DNA of 64,000 bases from Eumeta japonica (GCA_005406025.1 BGZK01000002.1:806001-870000), one strand, 5' to 3'. Counted from the first letter of the stretch, positions 10,536 to 22,970 are shown. The notes: generated from the sequence alone by a model not told the origin. Program-made: numbers and translations.

Positions 10536-13268
10536 TCCATACATATTATAAAATACAAAGTCTCGCTCGCTGTCTGTCTGTTTATCCGTTTGTGCGCTTC
10601 CAACTCGAGAACCAGTAATTCGATTTACATTATTATCGAATTCTTTTTTTTCCACCTGTAAGTTATTGGTAATACCAATGTCCAAAGGAAGATCAAGATG
10701 AACACCGGTCCGGAACTGGAATTGCGAGGAGGACCGGGACCAGGGTCAAGAACAAGAATGAAACTGTTTTATCATAAAATAATTCGGCAGAAGGTCATAC
10801 GTTTTCAGTATGATAGTATCACATTCCTCTGAAACATTTTCTATCACAATCGAAATTTAGATCGCGTCCTGGATCGGAATTAGAATTGGGGTTGTGGTTA
10901 ATAGCATAATCGACAGATATGAAACATGAAATTCATTCTAGGTTCCCTTGGACGGAGTCGCGGCTGAATACTAGAGAACAAAAATTAAAACTAAAAAATG
11001 CAGCGTGAAGGACGAAGCCGACGAAGGACATAGTGAAGTAGATTCATACGTAAGAGTAGCTAAGATAAGTATCTATAATAAAGTATTATTAAGTCCGTAC
11101 GAGTACTTATTTTCCTTGGTCTTTGTAAATTTGTTATTAGTGTTATATGCATCGATAAAATTCCTATGCTTAAAATAAGTAACTTCAGTCTAATTTATGG
11201 GTAGATATAATATAGTCCAAATTTTATTATGAACCTGGGTTTTGCCTCGGCTTCCTTCAATTTGTAACCGTGACCGGTAGCAGAATTTAAATCGTAAGCG
11301 AGATAGAGATAAGAATCGACATTCGAGACCTGAAGAATTAAAATCTAAAACAGGACCAAAATTCAAGTTGAGTGCGGGACTAAAATAAAATTAATATCAT
11401 GACTGGAATCGGAAAGAGAAACAGTATCAAAATCAATTTGAGAGCGGGACAAGGACCAATCTACTTAAATTAATACTGGATTCAGAATAAAAGGACAGAG
11501 TGTAATAGAAATCGAGAGTGAGATAAATTTGCATCGACAACTCGATAGAAATTAGAATGAAGAGTGAGACAAATTGGCATCGACAGTGTGATAGGAATTA
11601 AAATGGAGAGTGAGACAAATTGGCATCGACAGTGGGATAGGAATTAGAATGGACAGTGAGACAAATTGGCATCGACAGTGTGATAGGAATTAAAATGGAG
11701 AGTGAGACAAATTAGCATCGACAGCTCGATAGAAATTAGAATGGAGAGTAAAACAAATTGGCATCGACAGTGTGATAGGAATTAAAATGGAGAGTGAGAC
11801 AAATTGGCATCGACAGCGGGACAGGAATCAGAATCGAGAGTGAGCCAAATTGGCATCGACAATTCGATGGGAATTAGAATGAAAAGTGTGACAAATTGGC
11901 ATCGACAACTCAATAGGAATTATAATGAAGAGTGTGACAAATTGGCATCGACAGCTCGATAGGAATTAGAATGGAGAGTGTGACAAATTGGCATCGACAG
12001 CTCGATAGGAATTAGAATGGACAGTGAGACAAATTGGCATCGACAGTGTGATAGGAATTAAAATGGAGAGTGAGACAAATTGGGATCGACAATTCAATAG
12101 GAATTAGAATGAAGAGTGTGACAAATTGGCATTGACAACTCCATAGGAATTAGAATAAACAGTGTGACAAATTGGCAGCGACAGTGGGATAGGAATTAGA
12201 ATGAAGAGTGAAACAAATTAGCATCGACAGCTCGATAGAAATTAGAATGGAGAGTAAGACAAATTGGCATCGACAGTGTGATAGGAATTAAAATTGAGAG
12301 TGAGACAAATAGGCATCGAAAGTGGGATAGGAATTAGAATGAAGAGTGTGATAAATTGGCATCGACAGCTCGATAGGAATTAGAATGGACAGTGAGACAA
12401 ATTGGCATCGACAGTGTGATAGGAATTAAAATGGAGAGTGAGACAAATTGGCATCGACAGTGGGATAGGAATTAGAATGAAGAGTGTGACAAATTGGCAT
12501 CGACAGCTCGATAGGAATTAGAATGGACAGTGAGACAAATTGGCATCGACAGTGTGATAGGAATTAAAATGGAGAGTGAGACAAATTGGCATCGACAATT
12601 CAATAGGAATTAGAATCAAGAGTGTGACAAATTGGCATTGACAACTCCATAGGAATTAGAATAAACAGTGTGACAAATTGGCATCGACAGTGGGATAGGA
12701 ATTAGAATGAAGAGTGAAACAAATTAGCATCGACAGCTCGATAGAAATTAGAATGGAGAGTAAGACAAATTGGCATCGACAGTGTGATAGGAATTAAAAT
12801 GGAGAGTGAGACAAATTGGCATCGACAGCGGGACAGGAATCAGAATCGAGAGTGAGCCAAATTGGCATCGACAATTCGATGGGAATTAGAATGAAAAGTG
12901 TGACAAATTGGCATCGACAACTCAATAGGAATTATAATGAAGAGTGTGACAAATTGGCATCGACAGCTCGATAGGAATTAGAATGGAGAGTGAGTCAAAT
13001 TGGCATCGACAGTGTGATAGGAATTAAAATGGAGAGTGAGACAAATTGGTATCGACAATTCAATAGGAATTAGAATGAAGAGTGTGAGAAATTGGCATTG
13101 ACAACTCCATAGGAATTAGAATGGACAGCGAGACAAATTGGCATCGACAGCGGGATAGGAATTAGAATCGAGCGTGGGATAGCGATCCGATTCATTACTG
13201 AGAGCGTAATCAGTCGTTTAAATCATAGAATAATATGTTAAAGCGGGCAGACCATGGGCGGAAGCTAG
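10536..13268 (+). mobile_element. Helitron-like non-autonomous element
   Basis: The 5' edge begins TCCATACATATTATAAAAT after an A. The 3' edge ends GGGCGGAAGCTAG before a T. This fits the Helitron rule (5' TC, 3' CTRR, insertion between A and T) and the usual insect start with a 'tataaaatacaaagtc' segment. The body is purine-rich degenerate 'ggaatcgggacc' sequence and includes the 46-bp minisatellite at 11500-13190. No Rep/helicase coding remains, so it would be mobilised in trans. The edges are inferred from motifs; the 3' hairpin (near 13240-13260) is weak. Nested insertions inside 10670-11300 are possible. Confidence 0.5.
11500..13190 (+). repeat. 46-bp minisatellite array with higher-order structure
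   Basis: About 36 tandem copies of a 46-bp unit with a near-invariant core 'acaaattggcatcgacag', followed by a variable 'ctcgatag/tgtgatag/ttcaatag' segment and 'gaattagaatg'. Example core positions at 11627 and 11673 give the period. Variant-unit blocks repeat at multiples of 46. The 'cagcgggacaggaatcag' variant recurs at 11811 and 12823 (1012 bp, 22 units). The 'aattcaatag' variant recurs at 12091, 12597 and 13057 (506 bp = 11 units, then 460 bp = 10 units). No reading frame runs through the array. Confidence 0.93.
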
Positions 13269-13269
13269 T

Positions 13270-14750
13270 GCATCAATAAAAGTCTGACGGTTCGCATATG
13301 ATAAATACTTATGGTTTTACAATTAAATAAACATTATTTCTCAAGTAAGCACCTAGCTTGTTTAAAGCTCTTTAAATATAATTTTCGATTTTTTCCTTCT
13401 TAACTTTCTTTTTATTTGACAGTTTTTGGTGAACTCTATAACCATAAAGGTATTATTCCAAACGCTTGGCAAGCGTTCCACAGGATGCACTATATATTGC
13501 AGTTTTTTTAACAAAAAGGTGGAATGTACAATTGATTCTGCGGGCGCTCGCTATTATTATTCGGGCTTTATAATGTTTTTTCAAAATAGTTATGGATACA
13601 ATCTATGTGAAATACGTGCATGTAATCACGAATCTCATTCATTTAAACGATGAACTGTTATAAGTCATAACGATTTTCATACATTTTTCGAATGATACTG
13701 CACTCAATACAGTACAAATATTAATTGATTTTGATTATGCTAATTTTACGTAAAAACCACCATATTGGTTATATGCTTAAAAAAATAACATCTGATTAAC
13801 TTTCGTACAAGGCTAAAAAATCGATATCTCGTTTAACAAAAGTGGTTCTATAAATTTCTGTCCACGATCAAAACTCGACTCATGTCTATATAGACTTGCT
13901 AAAGTCATAACTTTTCCTTTGATGCACCGTAGTTGGATATAAATATAACATTGTCCGGTATGTTTAAAAGAAGTAATCTATTATAAACATTTCCTTGCAG
14001 GCTTGTTATATACTAAGTTTTTTTGAAAAATTCTACTAAAAGCCATTACTTCTTTTATTTACAAAATAATATAATTCTATTCCTACCTTAAAGGTTTTTT
14101 TAAATATTTATTTTAGTAAACGTCCAACTTAATCACATTGGTTACGCAATTAGGGTGGCGTGCGCACGGGAGTGCTGCAGCCGGCCGTCCGCCGAATCGA
14201 TTTGATGCTAAAGCTTTGTTGAAGTGGGTCAAAGCGATGTTGAGCTTTTATGGTAATGTGTCAAGCTTTACATTAATAAGCCGGGCCATATTGAACTAAT
14301 TGCTGTTTATTGAATTACGAGAGTGAGGAATAATTTGATAATAATAACGAAAGCACTAGTTCAAGTCGGCCAAGTTTAATATAGACTTCGAGATTGCTTA
14401 ATTAGCGCTGCCTGTTTGGTGGTATCACGACGAGTACAACTTGTTATAAGATCCCTACACAACATTACTTATAGAATCGCTACTATATATACGTGACTTG
14501 AAATTTGTAAATTAATTTGACTATAATAAATGACGACTGTAAAATCGACTTAGCAGTCATTTATCTTTCTACAATTGTATAAAATTCTAACGGAGCCCTG
14601 ACTTTGTACGTAAACCTTCTTGAAGAAATCATTGGGTAGTATTTACAGGGAATTCATCATAATGATCATGAATTCAAAATAATAACTTAAGTAATTATTG
14701 TTTGCCTGCTACGTGTTATACGTTGTCTACCTGTTGTTATAACATCACCA
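13270..14750. other. No gene; small GC patch near 14150-14215
   Basis: AT-rich DNA with one short GC-rich patch ('ccggccgtccgccg'). The frame at 13426-13653 has no recognisable motif. Confidence 0.4.
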
Positions 14751-14889
14751 AAAACCATCCAATAAAATGTTTATGGCGTTTTGGCAATTTCATTTTTTAA
14801 GTTACAACTTAAAATCTAACGTAACCTACTTTAGATTTCTTTCACAGATGCAAATTGGCTGGCAAAAGATAGCCATGATTTTAAAAAAA

Positions 14890-15060
14890 CATATGAAAAA
14901 CATTTGACCTTGCAAGTCATCACTAAAACTTTCCACTATAACATTTTCAATATATCTTTGTACTCCAAAGTTATAAATATTGTTTATGAGCCCTTGAGCT
15001 TAAAAATTTAGAGACAGTTGTCCCGCCAGGTCATTACAAATTCTTCTAGCTATGATTTTA
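14890..15060. repeat. Interspersed repeat copy (shared with 32130-32310)
   Basis: The 'caagtcatcactaaaactttcc' to 'gagcccttgagcttaaaaa' segment matches, loosely but in order, the segment at 32130-32310 ('gtaagtttccgctatgatat' to 'gagctcctcgagttattaa'). The family is not identified; the copies are old. Confidence 0.4.
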
Positions 15061-15084
15061 TCGACGAGTCTTTGAAATCCTTAA

Positions 15085-15205
15085 GTTATATACAGGATGC
15101 AATCGATCATGCATCTTCTCGCAAATTATTGTAATCTCCTCTTTTTTAGAACAACTTTGCCAAAGTAAACGTAACAAAAATATGTCATTGAAAATATGCT
15201 TATAA
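15085..15205 (-). repeat. Interspersed repeat copy (shared with 25970-26105)
   Basis: On the minus strand the open frame reads KKEE..ICEK.HD..HPV, as does the copy at 25970-26105. The nucleotide match continues through 'acaggatg.aat.gatcatgc' and 'ttttttagaaca'. Protein-level similarity over about 25 residues suggests a formerly coding element. The family is not recognised. Confidence 0.5.
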
Positions 15206-15564
15206 ATAATATAAAATAATATATACACAACCCTACTAAATGCTCGGCCAGACTGCACGCGCACAATGTCACCCCTGCAAATTCCCCAACAATAAATGAC
15301 GTTTGCATATACGACAGCAATGAAAGGCATTGTTATCAAGCATTTCAATATTAATCACATACAATCTCTTATTTTCAAAAACGTTAATATCGTAAAGGTT
15401 ACATTTAACAAATGACTGGCTGGCGGGGTTGGGTCCGTCAGGGATGACCGTTCTGTCGCTTTATTGAAGTTATAGATACGGCTAATTCTATTACTATAGT
15501 TTCTTAATGACTCCTTAAATGAAGATTTATGAATATTTGAAGAAAGATGCATAATCGATTCCAT

Positions 15565-16745
15565 ACAGTATATTGTCTATTTTGCAATCTCTCCAAGGCA
15601 TTTGATTGTGTTTATCAAAAAACTCTAATCGGAAAACCACGTCACCATGGAATAACAGGCCGGAGTATTCGACCTTCTTAAATCATATTTGAGTAACAGA
15701 ATTTAGAGGGTTGATGTCAATGGCATGAGATCATCATCTCTGTAGTCTACACGAATTTATAGCAGGGATAAATTTTTGGTCTCTTTCTTTTTTGACTTTA
15801 TATGTAAATGAATACATGTAAATGACTACCCTTGTAAAGGATGTTCATGAAATAGTATTCTTTAGATACTTCTTTGTTATTCAAAGTCAAAAGACAACAG
15901 CCCACTTATGACGACGTGAACAATGCTATTTCTAAGGTAGAAAAATGGTTCGCTGCAAATAACCTACTGCTTAATGAAATGAAAACAAAATGTATAAAAT
16001 TCTCACTTCCAAATGTAAGACATGGATCCGGAACTATATCAGTGCGTAACAAAGAATTGGAGTTTGTTAATTCTACAGTGTTCCTAGAAATTACTTTAGA
16101 TAACAGGTTTCAATGGGGTCCTCATATAAGTGAGTTGGCGAAAAGGCTTAGCTCTGCCGCCTATGCAGTCAAAAAATGAGAAATTTATCGGACGTCGAAA
16201 CTGCCAGATTGGTTTATTTTGATTGTTTCCATAGTCTGATGTCGTATGGCATCTTGCTCTGGGGAAACGCCACGGATATTCATAGAATTTTCGTGCTGCA
16301 GAAGCGGACCGTTCGCGCAATTTACAAGCTCGGACCTCGTGCATCTCTTAGAAATAAGTTTAAGGAAATTGGAATTTTAACCCTGGCATCTCAACTCATT
16401 TATGAAAATTTATTATACGTAAAAAAAAAATTTAGAAACGTTTAAAAGAAATGGTAGTCGACATAAACTCAATACCAGAAATAAAAATAAATTGATTTCA
16501 CATGTTAGTCGACTAAGTAAAGTCACAAATTCATTTAGAGGGCTCTGTGTGCGCCTATTCAATAAGGTTCCTGTAAATTTACAAGATTTACCCCTATATA
16601 CATTTAAGAGTGTTATTAAACAATCACTCAGTAAAAAAGGGTACTATGAAATTTCTGAATATTTAGAAGACAAATATCTATAGGCATAAGCGGTTCGACT
16701 TCTTACCGGGCTATTTCGTTTATCAATGGCTTTGCGTGAAGAAAT
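15565..16745 (+). pseudogene. Jockey/CR1-like LINE reverse transcriptase, decayed 3' part
   Basis: This is the C-terminal half of a non-LTR retrotransposon ORF2 (reverse transcriptase, target-primed insertion). In order: a palm motif A remnant 'NLSKAFDCV' near 15567 (acidic residue changed to N); a 'LFLFLLYVN' region near 15785; a degraded YADD region near 15860; then a clear thumb region in 15874-16683. That region has 'AISKVEKWFAANNLLLNE', 'KTKCIKFSLPNVRHG', 'WGPHISELAKRLSSAAYAVK', 'ARLVYFDCFHSLMSYGILLW' and 'FVLQKRTVRAIYKLGPRASL'. Frameshifts and stops at about 15870, 16178 and 16443 break it. The tail 'SKKGYYEISEYLEDK' ends near 16680, and 3' UTR follows. It is 5'-truncated. Short copies of the same tail lie at 31795-31990 and 51405-51625. 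Confidence 0.88.
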
Positions 16746-16756
16746 TAAAAAAAAAC

Positions 16757-17397
16757 CGGACAAGTGCGAGTCGAACTCGCCACCGAGGGTACCGAACAAA
16801 TTTGCAGGTACATATTATAAATAGTTCAGGAATCGAGTCTCGCAGTTTTTCCCGAGCTTTTATTTGAGATTTTTTGTGATTTAATTAAAAACATACGCCA
16901 TTTAGATTTTTTCTTCTGTGCAAATTAGTAAAAGTTTAAAAAATCCATAAATAGTTTTGGTTACCCGTATAATTATGACCTCGCATACCGTTGTTTAACC
17001 TCGATGATTGATTACGTGCTTTAAAAAATAAAATCTATATTTTTTATGATTGAATTACAAATATGATTTACAGATTTTTTTTATATTATTTGCCTAATTT
17101 TATAGTTTTAGGCCAAAGAAAATGCCCTGTAAGTTTTGGTTTCCTTGAGAGTATCAAAATATCCGTTTTTTTTGCGGCATAAACTACCGTATCTTTTTTT
17201 CACAATAACTTAGACGTTTGATATTTTCATAACTTCAAGGAACTGTAGATTTGAGTATATAGTTTTAACTTCAACTGAATAACTTCACCCGTTCCCGAAA
17301 TAGAGGGTCTTGACATACAGTCGGACGTATGGACGGACGGACGGAAAACAAAAGTGACTCTATAAGGGTTCCGTTTTCTTTTGAGGTACGGAACCCC
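16757..17397 (+). repeat. SINE-like lepidopteran repeat, near full length
   Basis: It starts with an A-run and 'ccggacaagtgcgagtcg...gagggtacc'. It ends with 'ggacggacggacgg', 'agtgactctataagggttcc' and 'ttttgaggtacggaacccc'. It is non-coding. It sits inside the 3' UTR of the LINE at 15565: the LINE tail resumes at 17398 with 'aagctaccctaaatttattgctcg', which follows directly on an A-run in the uninterrupted copy at 51620-51650. Other copies occur at 30-125, 36900-37520, and in opposite orientation (related subtype) at 41231-41530 and 52237-52768. Confidence 0.8.
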
Positions 17398-17480
17398 AAA
17401 AAGCTACCCTAAATTTATTGCTCGTTCTTCTTAAGCGAAAACTGCCTTCCGAACGAGCTGTAAAGTAATTATGAATACAT
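17398..17480 (+). repeat. Displaced 3' UTR of the LINE
   Basis: 'aagctacc.ta.a.tt..tgctcg.tcttctt' recurs at 32056-32100 and, more diverged, 51636-51700. In those copies it follows the same LINE 3' coding tail. Confidence 0.6.
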
Positions 17481-19300
17481 CAAAATCTCACATGTTATTT
17501 TGAAATAACCTAACTTTTCTGAATTGTTCGTTAATGATATATTTATCGAAGCAATAAATCGATTTTTATGTTGTTTACGACGACACACGTTGTTTTTTTA
17601 ATGAGAATAACTATTTAGATTTATTATCTGTAGTATTGAACTTCACTGGAACAAAATAAAAATAAATATAACATGGAATTGTACTTACACAGTGCGACAC
17701 AATTTCACGCATCGAAAAATTTCAGGCATCGTGAATAATTAACACCTTGCGTTCACTCTACACGCTCGACTGTACGGTTCTGATGACTTGTTCTACTGAT
17801 TCATGTCAGTGCAAATGTTACAGTTTAGAGCTTCTCAGCGACCTGGTATCGCTCCTCTAAACTTCGATAGAAAACCCTTACGTGGACATTTAAGGGCCCG
17901 CGTGTTATCTTGCAGCAGAATTATATTTATCATGTGTTTGTGCACGCAAAATACTCAACTGAAATCATCAGATAAATATTTATCTGTTTAAGTGTCGTTT
18001 CCGTTGCCTGTAGACACCTTGAATTAAAATTAGTATTTCATAGGAAAAATTTGAATGAAAATTGGGATCCTTTATTAAAAAGCATAGAAGATTTATTTAA
18101 TTTAGGATTTATATCCATAGCTTTATAGCTACATTAGACAAAACTTTATAATTAGATATATCAATTAAAATATCATTAAGTCCTGCTTTTTATCATTTTT
18201 TCTTTATCACTTTCTAAACTGTCATTCATTCTTAATTTAAAAAAACAATCAATTTTTAACTTTATTTGTGTTATAAATTTTAAGTGTAAATGTTGCTGTT
18301 ACAATTTAAAAAAGACACTAATTTGCCTGAAACAAAAATTACTGGGGAGACCCGTGTTATTAATTTGCACAAAATAAAGTAAATTATATTTTTTATAACT
18401 CCTTAATTGTATTTTTTCAAATTATACTTTTTTGCGGACGTTACGAAGAAAAAATCAGAATGCATTTTAGTAAGTTACGAAAGTTGCGACGAAATTCACC
18501 ATGAATGAAAGTTTATCTAAGTAAGTATATTAATGCTTAAGTAACTAATCGGTATACAATAATTTTGATTTTCCGAATGTCATGGAAAGTCATGACATCT
18601 AAAAGAAATCATAAGAACTAAGAATGACAAGTACTGCCATCCAATACGAACTTTATAAACTTTTAAACGCACTCATAACTGTGTTCAGATATTTTTATTT
18701 GGAACGAATAAATGGTTTATTTGAATAAAATTGTATTTTAATACGACTCAAAAAAAAATCATATAAGATATGTTTGTTTTGAACTGTTCAAAATAAATGT
18801 TAGTTAATTTGATATAGTGCTATTTAATTAAACTGTTATTCATGGTATTTACAGCGGTGTGTTTCAAAATCTCTTTTGCAAAATTAACTGCTGAATGTTG
18901 AAGTTATAAGCTTAATACGTCAAAACACGTTGTTTCAACTTAACAATTAACAGTTAATCGGTAATGTTAGACCGGTAGTGTTGAAGATGCGTGGGGCCAA
19001 TGTGTGGCCAACTTCAGCTAATTCGTTAATTTTAAAATGCGCAGTATTGACGCTTGTGACATTAACAGTTTATACTTATTCTGTATATTATACTTATAGT
19101 TTGATTATTTGCCTAATGAATTATATTATTAAACAATAATCGGGATTTTTCTTCGCAACCCATTATGGAAACTTGCGTCTTAAAATTAAGAATTGTATAT
19201 TACGCACTTATCTCAATTGGTGGCAACCTGCCAGTTACCATACAAGAAGTATTACTCTAAGCTAAATTCTGTCGCTTTAAAAAAAATTGCTGGTTAAAGT
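17481..19300. other. AT-rich DNA, nothing recognised
   Basis: No supported gene, exon or repeat. Confidence 0.45.
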
Positions 19301-19302
19301 TA

Positions 19303-19592
19303 AAAAATTTTTTTTTTTAAATGAGCTTTTATTACTTGTTAATAAAAATAACGAAAAAGTTAAAAATTATTTAATTATGATAAAAAGATATTATTTTATA
19401 GGTAAATTATACTACAATTTTTAAAATAAAAGCGTGTTACACCATATTTATTTCTCTTGTTGTCAAAATATGACATGATTTTATTTAAAAAATGTGATAT
19501 AATGTACCTATAAATTGGTATATTTCTTATCAGAATTGTATTATTTTTAACTTTTTATTAACAAGTAATAAAAGCTTATTTTTTAAAAAAAT
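19303..19592. mobile_element. Short inverted-repeat (MITE-like) element
   Basis: The 'gagcttttattacttgttaa' segment near 19323-19343 recurs inverted as 'ttaacaagtaataaaagctt' near 19556-19576, flanked on the outside by A/T runs. The arms are roughly 30-40 bp and the interior about 200 bp, AT-rich and non-coding. No target duplication could be defined because the edges are homopolymeric. Confidence 0.55.
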
Positions 19593-19859
19593 CTTTCTTT
19601 TCTTTTTTAAATATTTCGTATTTACGATTCGAGATTTTTTAAACATATTGGCCTCACGAGTATAGGACATAAACAGTCCATCCCCCAGCGGTCCATTGTA
19701 AAGGGATAAGGGCTTCAATACAACAGGGTTCGCCCTGGTGCCCTGAGGAGCAAACTTGGATATATATGATGTGTTTATACACCCTCATAACATTCAACGC
19801 TCCGTATGTGTTCATCTTGGCATTCAGTCATCAATCTAAACAAACAGAATTTACACTTA

Positions 19860-20405
19860 TAATAATCTGAACATACTTATTTTCCTAAATCTAATGAGGA
19901 TGCATATGAATATTATCTAGGACCAAAATACTCATCAAACGAATCAAACGAGCTCAAACCTGATGCGGTTACGTCGTTTTATTACGGAGATCCTGTGGTC
20001 ACCTTTCAGCCTCATCGTTAAAACCCTGGCTACCATTTAGGGCCAAAGTATTTCTCAAGACGAATCAAACGAGATCAAATTCGATGGTATTGTGTAGTTT
20101 TATTACCGAATTCCTATGGCTACCTTGCAGTTACATTATGATCAGACCCTCGATAGCATCTAGAGACAAAGTGCACATCAAAATGAATCATACGAGCCCA
20201 AACTCGATGGAGTTATGTTGTTCTATTACGGAGTTCTTATAGCCATCTCCCAGCTCCATCATCAGACCACCTTCTTATCATCATAATATTGCATTGTCAC
20301 GCGATATACATATGTGTGCAAAATTTCAGCGCAATCGGAAACCGGGAATTGGACAAATTTAACTTGGAAGATTTGATTACAGACAGACAAATAAATAAAA
20401 GATTG
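19860..20405 (+). repeat. Three-copy ~123-bp tandem repeat with retroelement-like 3' tail
   Basis: Copies share 'gaatcaaacgag.tcaaa.t.gatg', 'ttttattac.ga.ttcct' and 'gccacct.ccagct'. The conserved core begins near 19936, 20060 and 20182 (spacing 124 and 122). The last copy runs into 'aaatttcagcgcaatcgg', an 'aaccgggaa' segment, 'gatttgattacagacagaca' and an A-rich end. This 3' tail type is common in lepidopteran retroelements. I infer a non-coding 3' portion of such an element rather than a satellite. Confidence 0.65.
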
Positions 20406-20925
20406 TAATGTTGACTGATTGCCGTCATTTACAGTGAATTGCTTAACATTTGGTTCTTAATTTTATAGATGGTGCGAGTTTTCAGATTTTTTCAATTTTT
20501 TTACAGTTTTGATCTTCCGACTGTCATGTAAGGTTTAGTCTTGTTTTCTTACGAATATACTGTTAAAAGAAATCGTAACTAAGAATGACAAATAATACCA
20601 TCTTCAAAAAAATTGGCGATTTCTTTCTTTCACAACATTATTGCTTAATATTTAAACACGTAAAAAAATCTAGTTTTTTTTTTCTTAGAGGATTTAAAAA
20701 CTGATAGTACAAGCAACTATCTATAAAATAACTGCGTGGTTTCTTTTAAAAATGGATACAAACACCACGAGATCTTTATTATCATATACATTAAATAATT
20801 TTATTATTTAATATGGAAATTTATTAAAGTCGAAATCGTCTCAAGCCATTTCGTAATATATAAACTTCATAAATATTATTTCACGTCAATAATTCACTAT
20901 ACCTAAGGCGTATTAAATTTATTCT
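20406..20925. other. AT-rich DNA, nothing recognised
   Basis: No supported feature. Confidence 0.4.
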
Positions 20926-20929
20926 GTCA

Positions 20930-21145
20930 AAAACCTGAAACCCTATTAGATATAGTGGATAAATCGCCTATAAATATGTATAGTTTATGCTTTTTATCGG
21001 CGTTACCTGACGGGTACTGAATTTATCAGTGTAATTTGTTTAGCTTTGGATAACCGTCCTCCGTGATTTATCGCCGGGGGCGCCCCGCTGCGGCCACCTC
21101 GCGCGCCCACAGACAGCTGTGCGTACCCTGGTCAATTTTTAGAAG
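20930..21145. other. Candidate conserved non-coding island
   Basis: High-complexity stretch including 'ttatcggcgttacctgacgg' and 'ccgggggcgccccgctgcgg', inside AT-rich DNA, without reading frame or repeat structure. May be regulatory; no direct evidence. Confidence 0.3.
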
Positions 21146-22155
21146 AAAAAATATATTCGCCGAGGTTAGCATCCCCAAAATCCATTTATCGGGATTTTTG
21201 TAACTTAATGCGATTCCGTTCTACACATTGTAGATACTTTTATCGGTTAAATTTGATTTTTTTTTTAAATATAAGGTTTCTTGTCGACTAGAAACTCATA
21301 CAAGTTCTATTGATTTGTCTATGTGTCGATCATATTTTCTGATCATACGTATATATATAGAAGAACACATATGTAGAAGATATATATACATATATCTATC
21401 TATTTTTAAATACACGAATCTTGTACATTTTAACAAAAATGGAATCTTTATAGGATATAGAAGTTTGTCTAAAAGAAATTGCAATATGTTACATACTTAT
21501 ATAAAATTAAGTGACTGCTAAATTAGAAAACGTATAACGTAAATAAACAAATACATAGAGTTAATTTATTAATTTTGGCGGTAAAAATGGACAAAAACGA
21601 GTTTTTGGTAATGTGCATCACTCGACATAAAAAATAAACTAATTAGTTATGAAAAACACAATTAGATTTTTAATATAACTATTAATTGCATACGATGTTT
21701 AAATATACGAAAATTGACCATTGCTTCTTATGTCTGAAACTTAAATTCAATCTAAATATTGACTGCAAATCAAATCTAATCTAAATGACGAGTGAAGATC
21801 TCGCTCATAATTTGGAGGAAAACTAGACCAGTTTTCAATAACTACTACTCTCAAGCGGATTGTGTACTGATATTTAATGTATTTTTTATTACACATCATA
21901 TAATTTCTTGCAAAGTTTCTTATTTATGTATGGCACTATAATTATCTTGTAATGAGAGAATCAGAACATTTTCTGACCGTCTTCTATCGTCTTCGACCAT
22001 AATAAAACATATATTGTGTTTATATATTTACTTTTAAAATCCTACGAAACTTTTATTGGTCGATGAATGCATTGCATTCACGTTTTATATCTCATTAAGA
22101 TATCCGAAAGGCTAAAAAGATCTGTTGTTTTATAACAATAACTGTTTGTTGTCTT
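21146..22155. other. AT-rich DNA with short TA-rich microsatellite
   Basis: Contains a TA/CATA-rich simple stretch around 21346-21405. The two overlapping frames there (21296-21484 minus, 21315-21521 plus) follow from that composition. Nothing else was recognised. Confidence 0.4.
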
Positions 22156-22164
22156 TATTTATCA

Positions 22165-22420
22165 TTATAAAGCAGGCGTAGTCCGTTGCTTAGAAAAATT
22201 GCTTTAGGGTCAAAGGATACCGCGTTCGAATCCTAACCTCAGGCTAATTAACCAATTTTTAATTGAAGTGAAATAAAGTTACTTCCTCCGTGTTCCGGAA
22301 GACAAATTAATCCATAGCCTTCGGACAATTACTGGCATCACTGACATCAGTCGTAAGCAGTCGTAACGCACCAGATCATCAGTCGCACTTAGAGTCGAAC
22401 CCGTCAAGTTGGAAATAGGA
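22165..22420 (+). repeat. Probable degenerate tRNA-derived SINE
   Basis: A good pol III B-box-like sequence 'gcgttcgaatcctaacctcagg' (about 22210-22231) lies downstream of 'gcaggcgtagtccgttgcttag', which loosely fits an A box. It is followed by about 180 bp of mixed-composition body ('tccgtgttccggaagac', 'ccttcggacaattactggcatcactgacatcag'). The cloverleaf does not fold, so this is not a functional tRNA gene. Confidence 0.45.
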
Positions 22421-22970
22421 ATCTACAGTTGGGTTAACATTTATGCGAGTTATAATTATAGATCACTTGCTTTACAAGTAAACACAACATCCCAATGTTT
22501 TTAGAATTTTATATTTAAAAGCAATTTTTTTTTATATATGTAAGAGAATAGGGAACGATTTCGCATACTTTTTTCTTAATTAAATAATATGAAAAATTGA
22601 ATAAAAGTTTACAAAAACTCTAAATTAATCAAAAAGCAATCGAAAAATAAGTATACAATAAAATATTTATATTTAATAATTTATATTTACTATGAAATAA
22701 AAATAATGAACCATAACTTAGTAATCGTCAGTTATTCTGAAAAGAATTTTTTCTTTCTACATCGCAATTTCTACCTAAATATTTATGATGTCTTTTAAAT
22801 AAAGATGTCGTCTTGAATATTTAGTCAAAATCTTTTTCAACATTTGTTATAAGCATGATAAGCCGTTAAAGAAAAAGTTTCATAAAGACTTGCAGCTTTT
22901 CAAATTTACAATAAAATAATTACTGGTAGACATTACATAAGCCAAGTTTTAACATTCTGACACACATATC
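22421..22970. other. AT-rich DNA, nothing recognised
   Basis: No supported feature. Confidence 0.45.

Noticed and set aside
11500..13190. Array considered as CRISPR-like because of regular repeats
   Set aside because: Units are contiguous tandem 46-mers without unique spacers, in a eukaryotic transposon-rich setting.
22165..22240. Functional tRNA gene
   Set aside because: Only the B box is good; acceptor and anticodon stems do not form, so it is listed as SINE-like.
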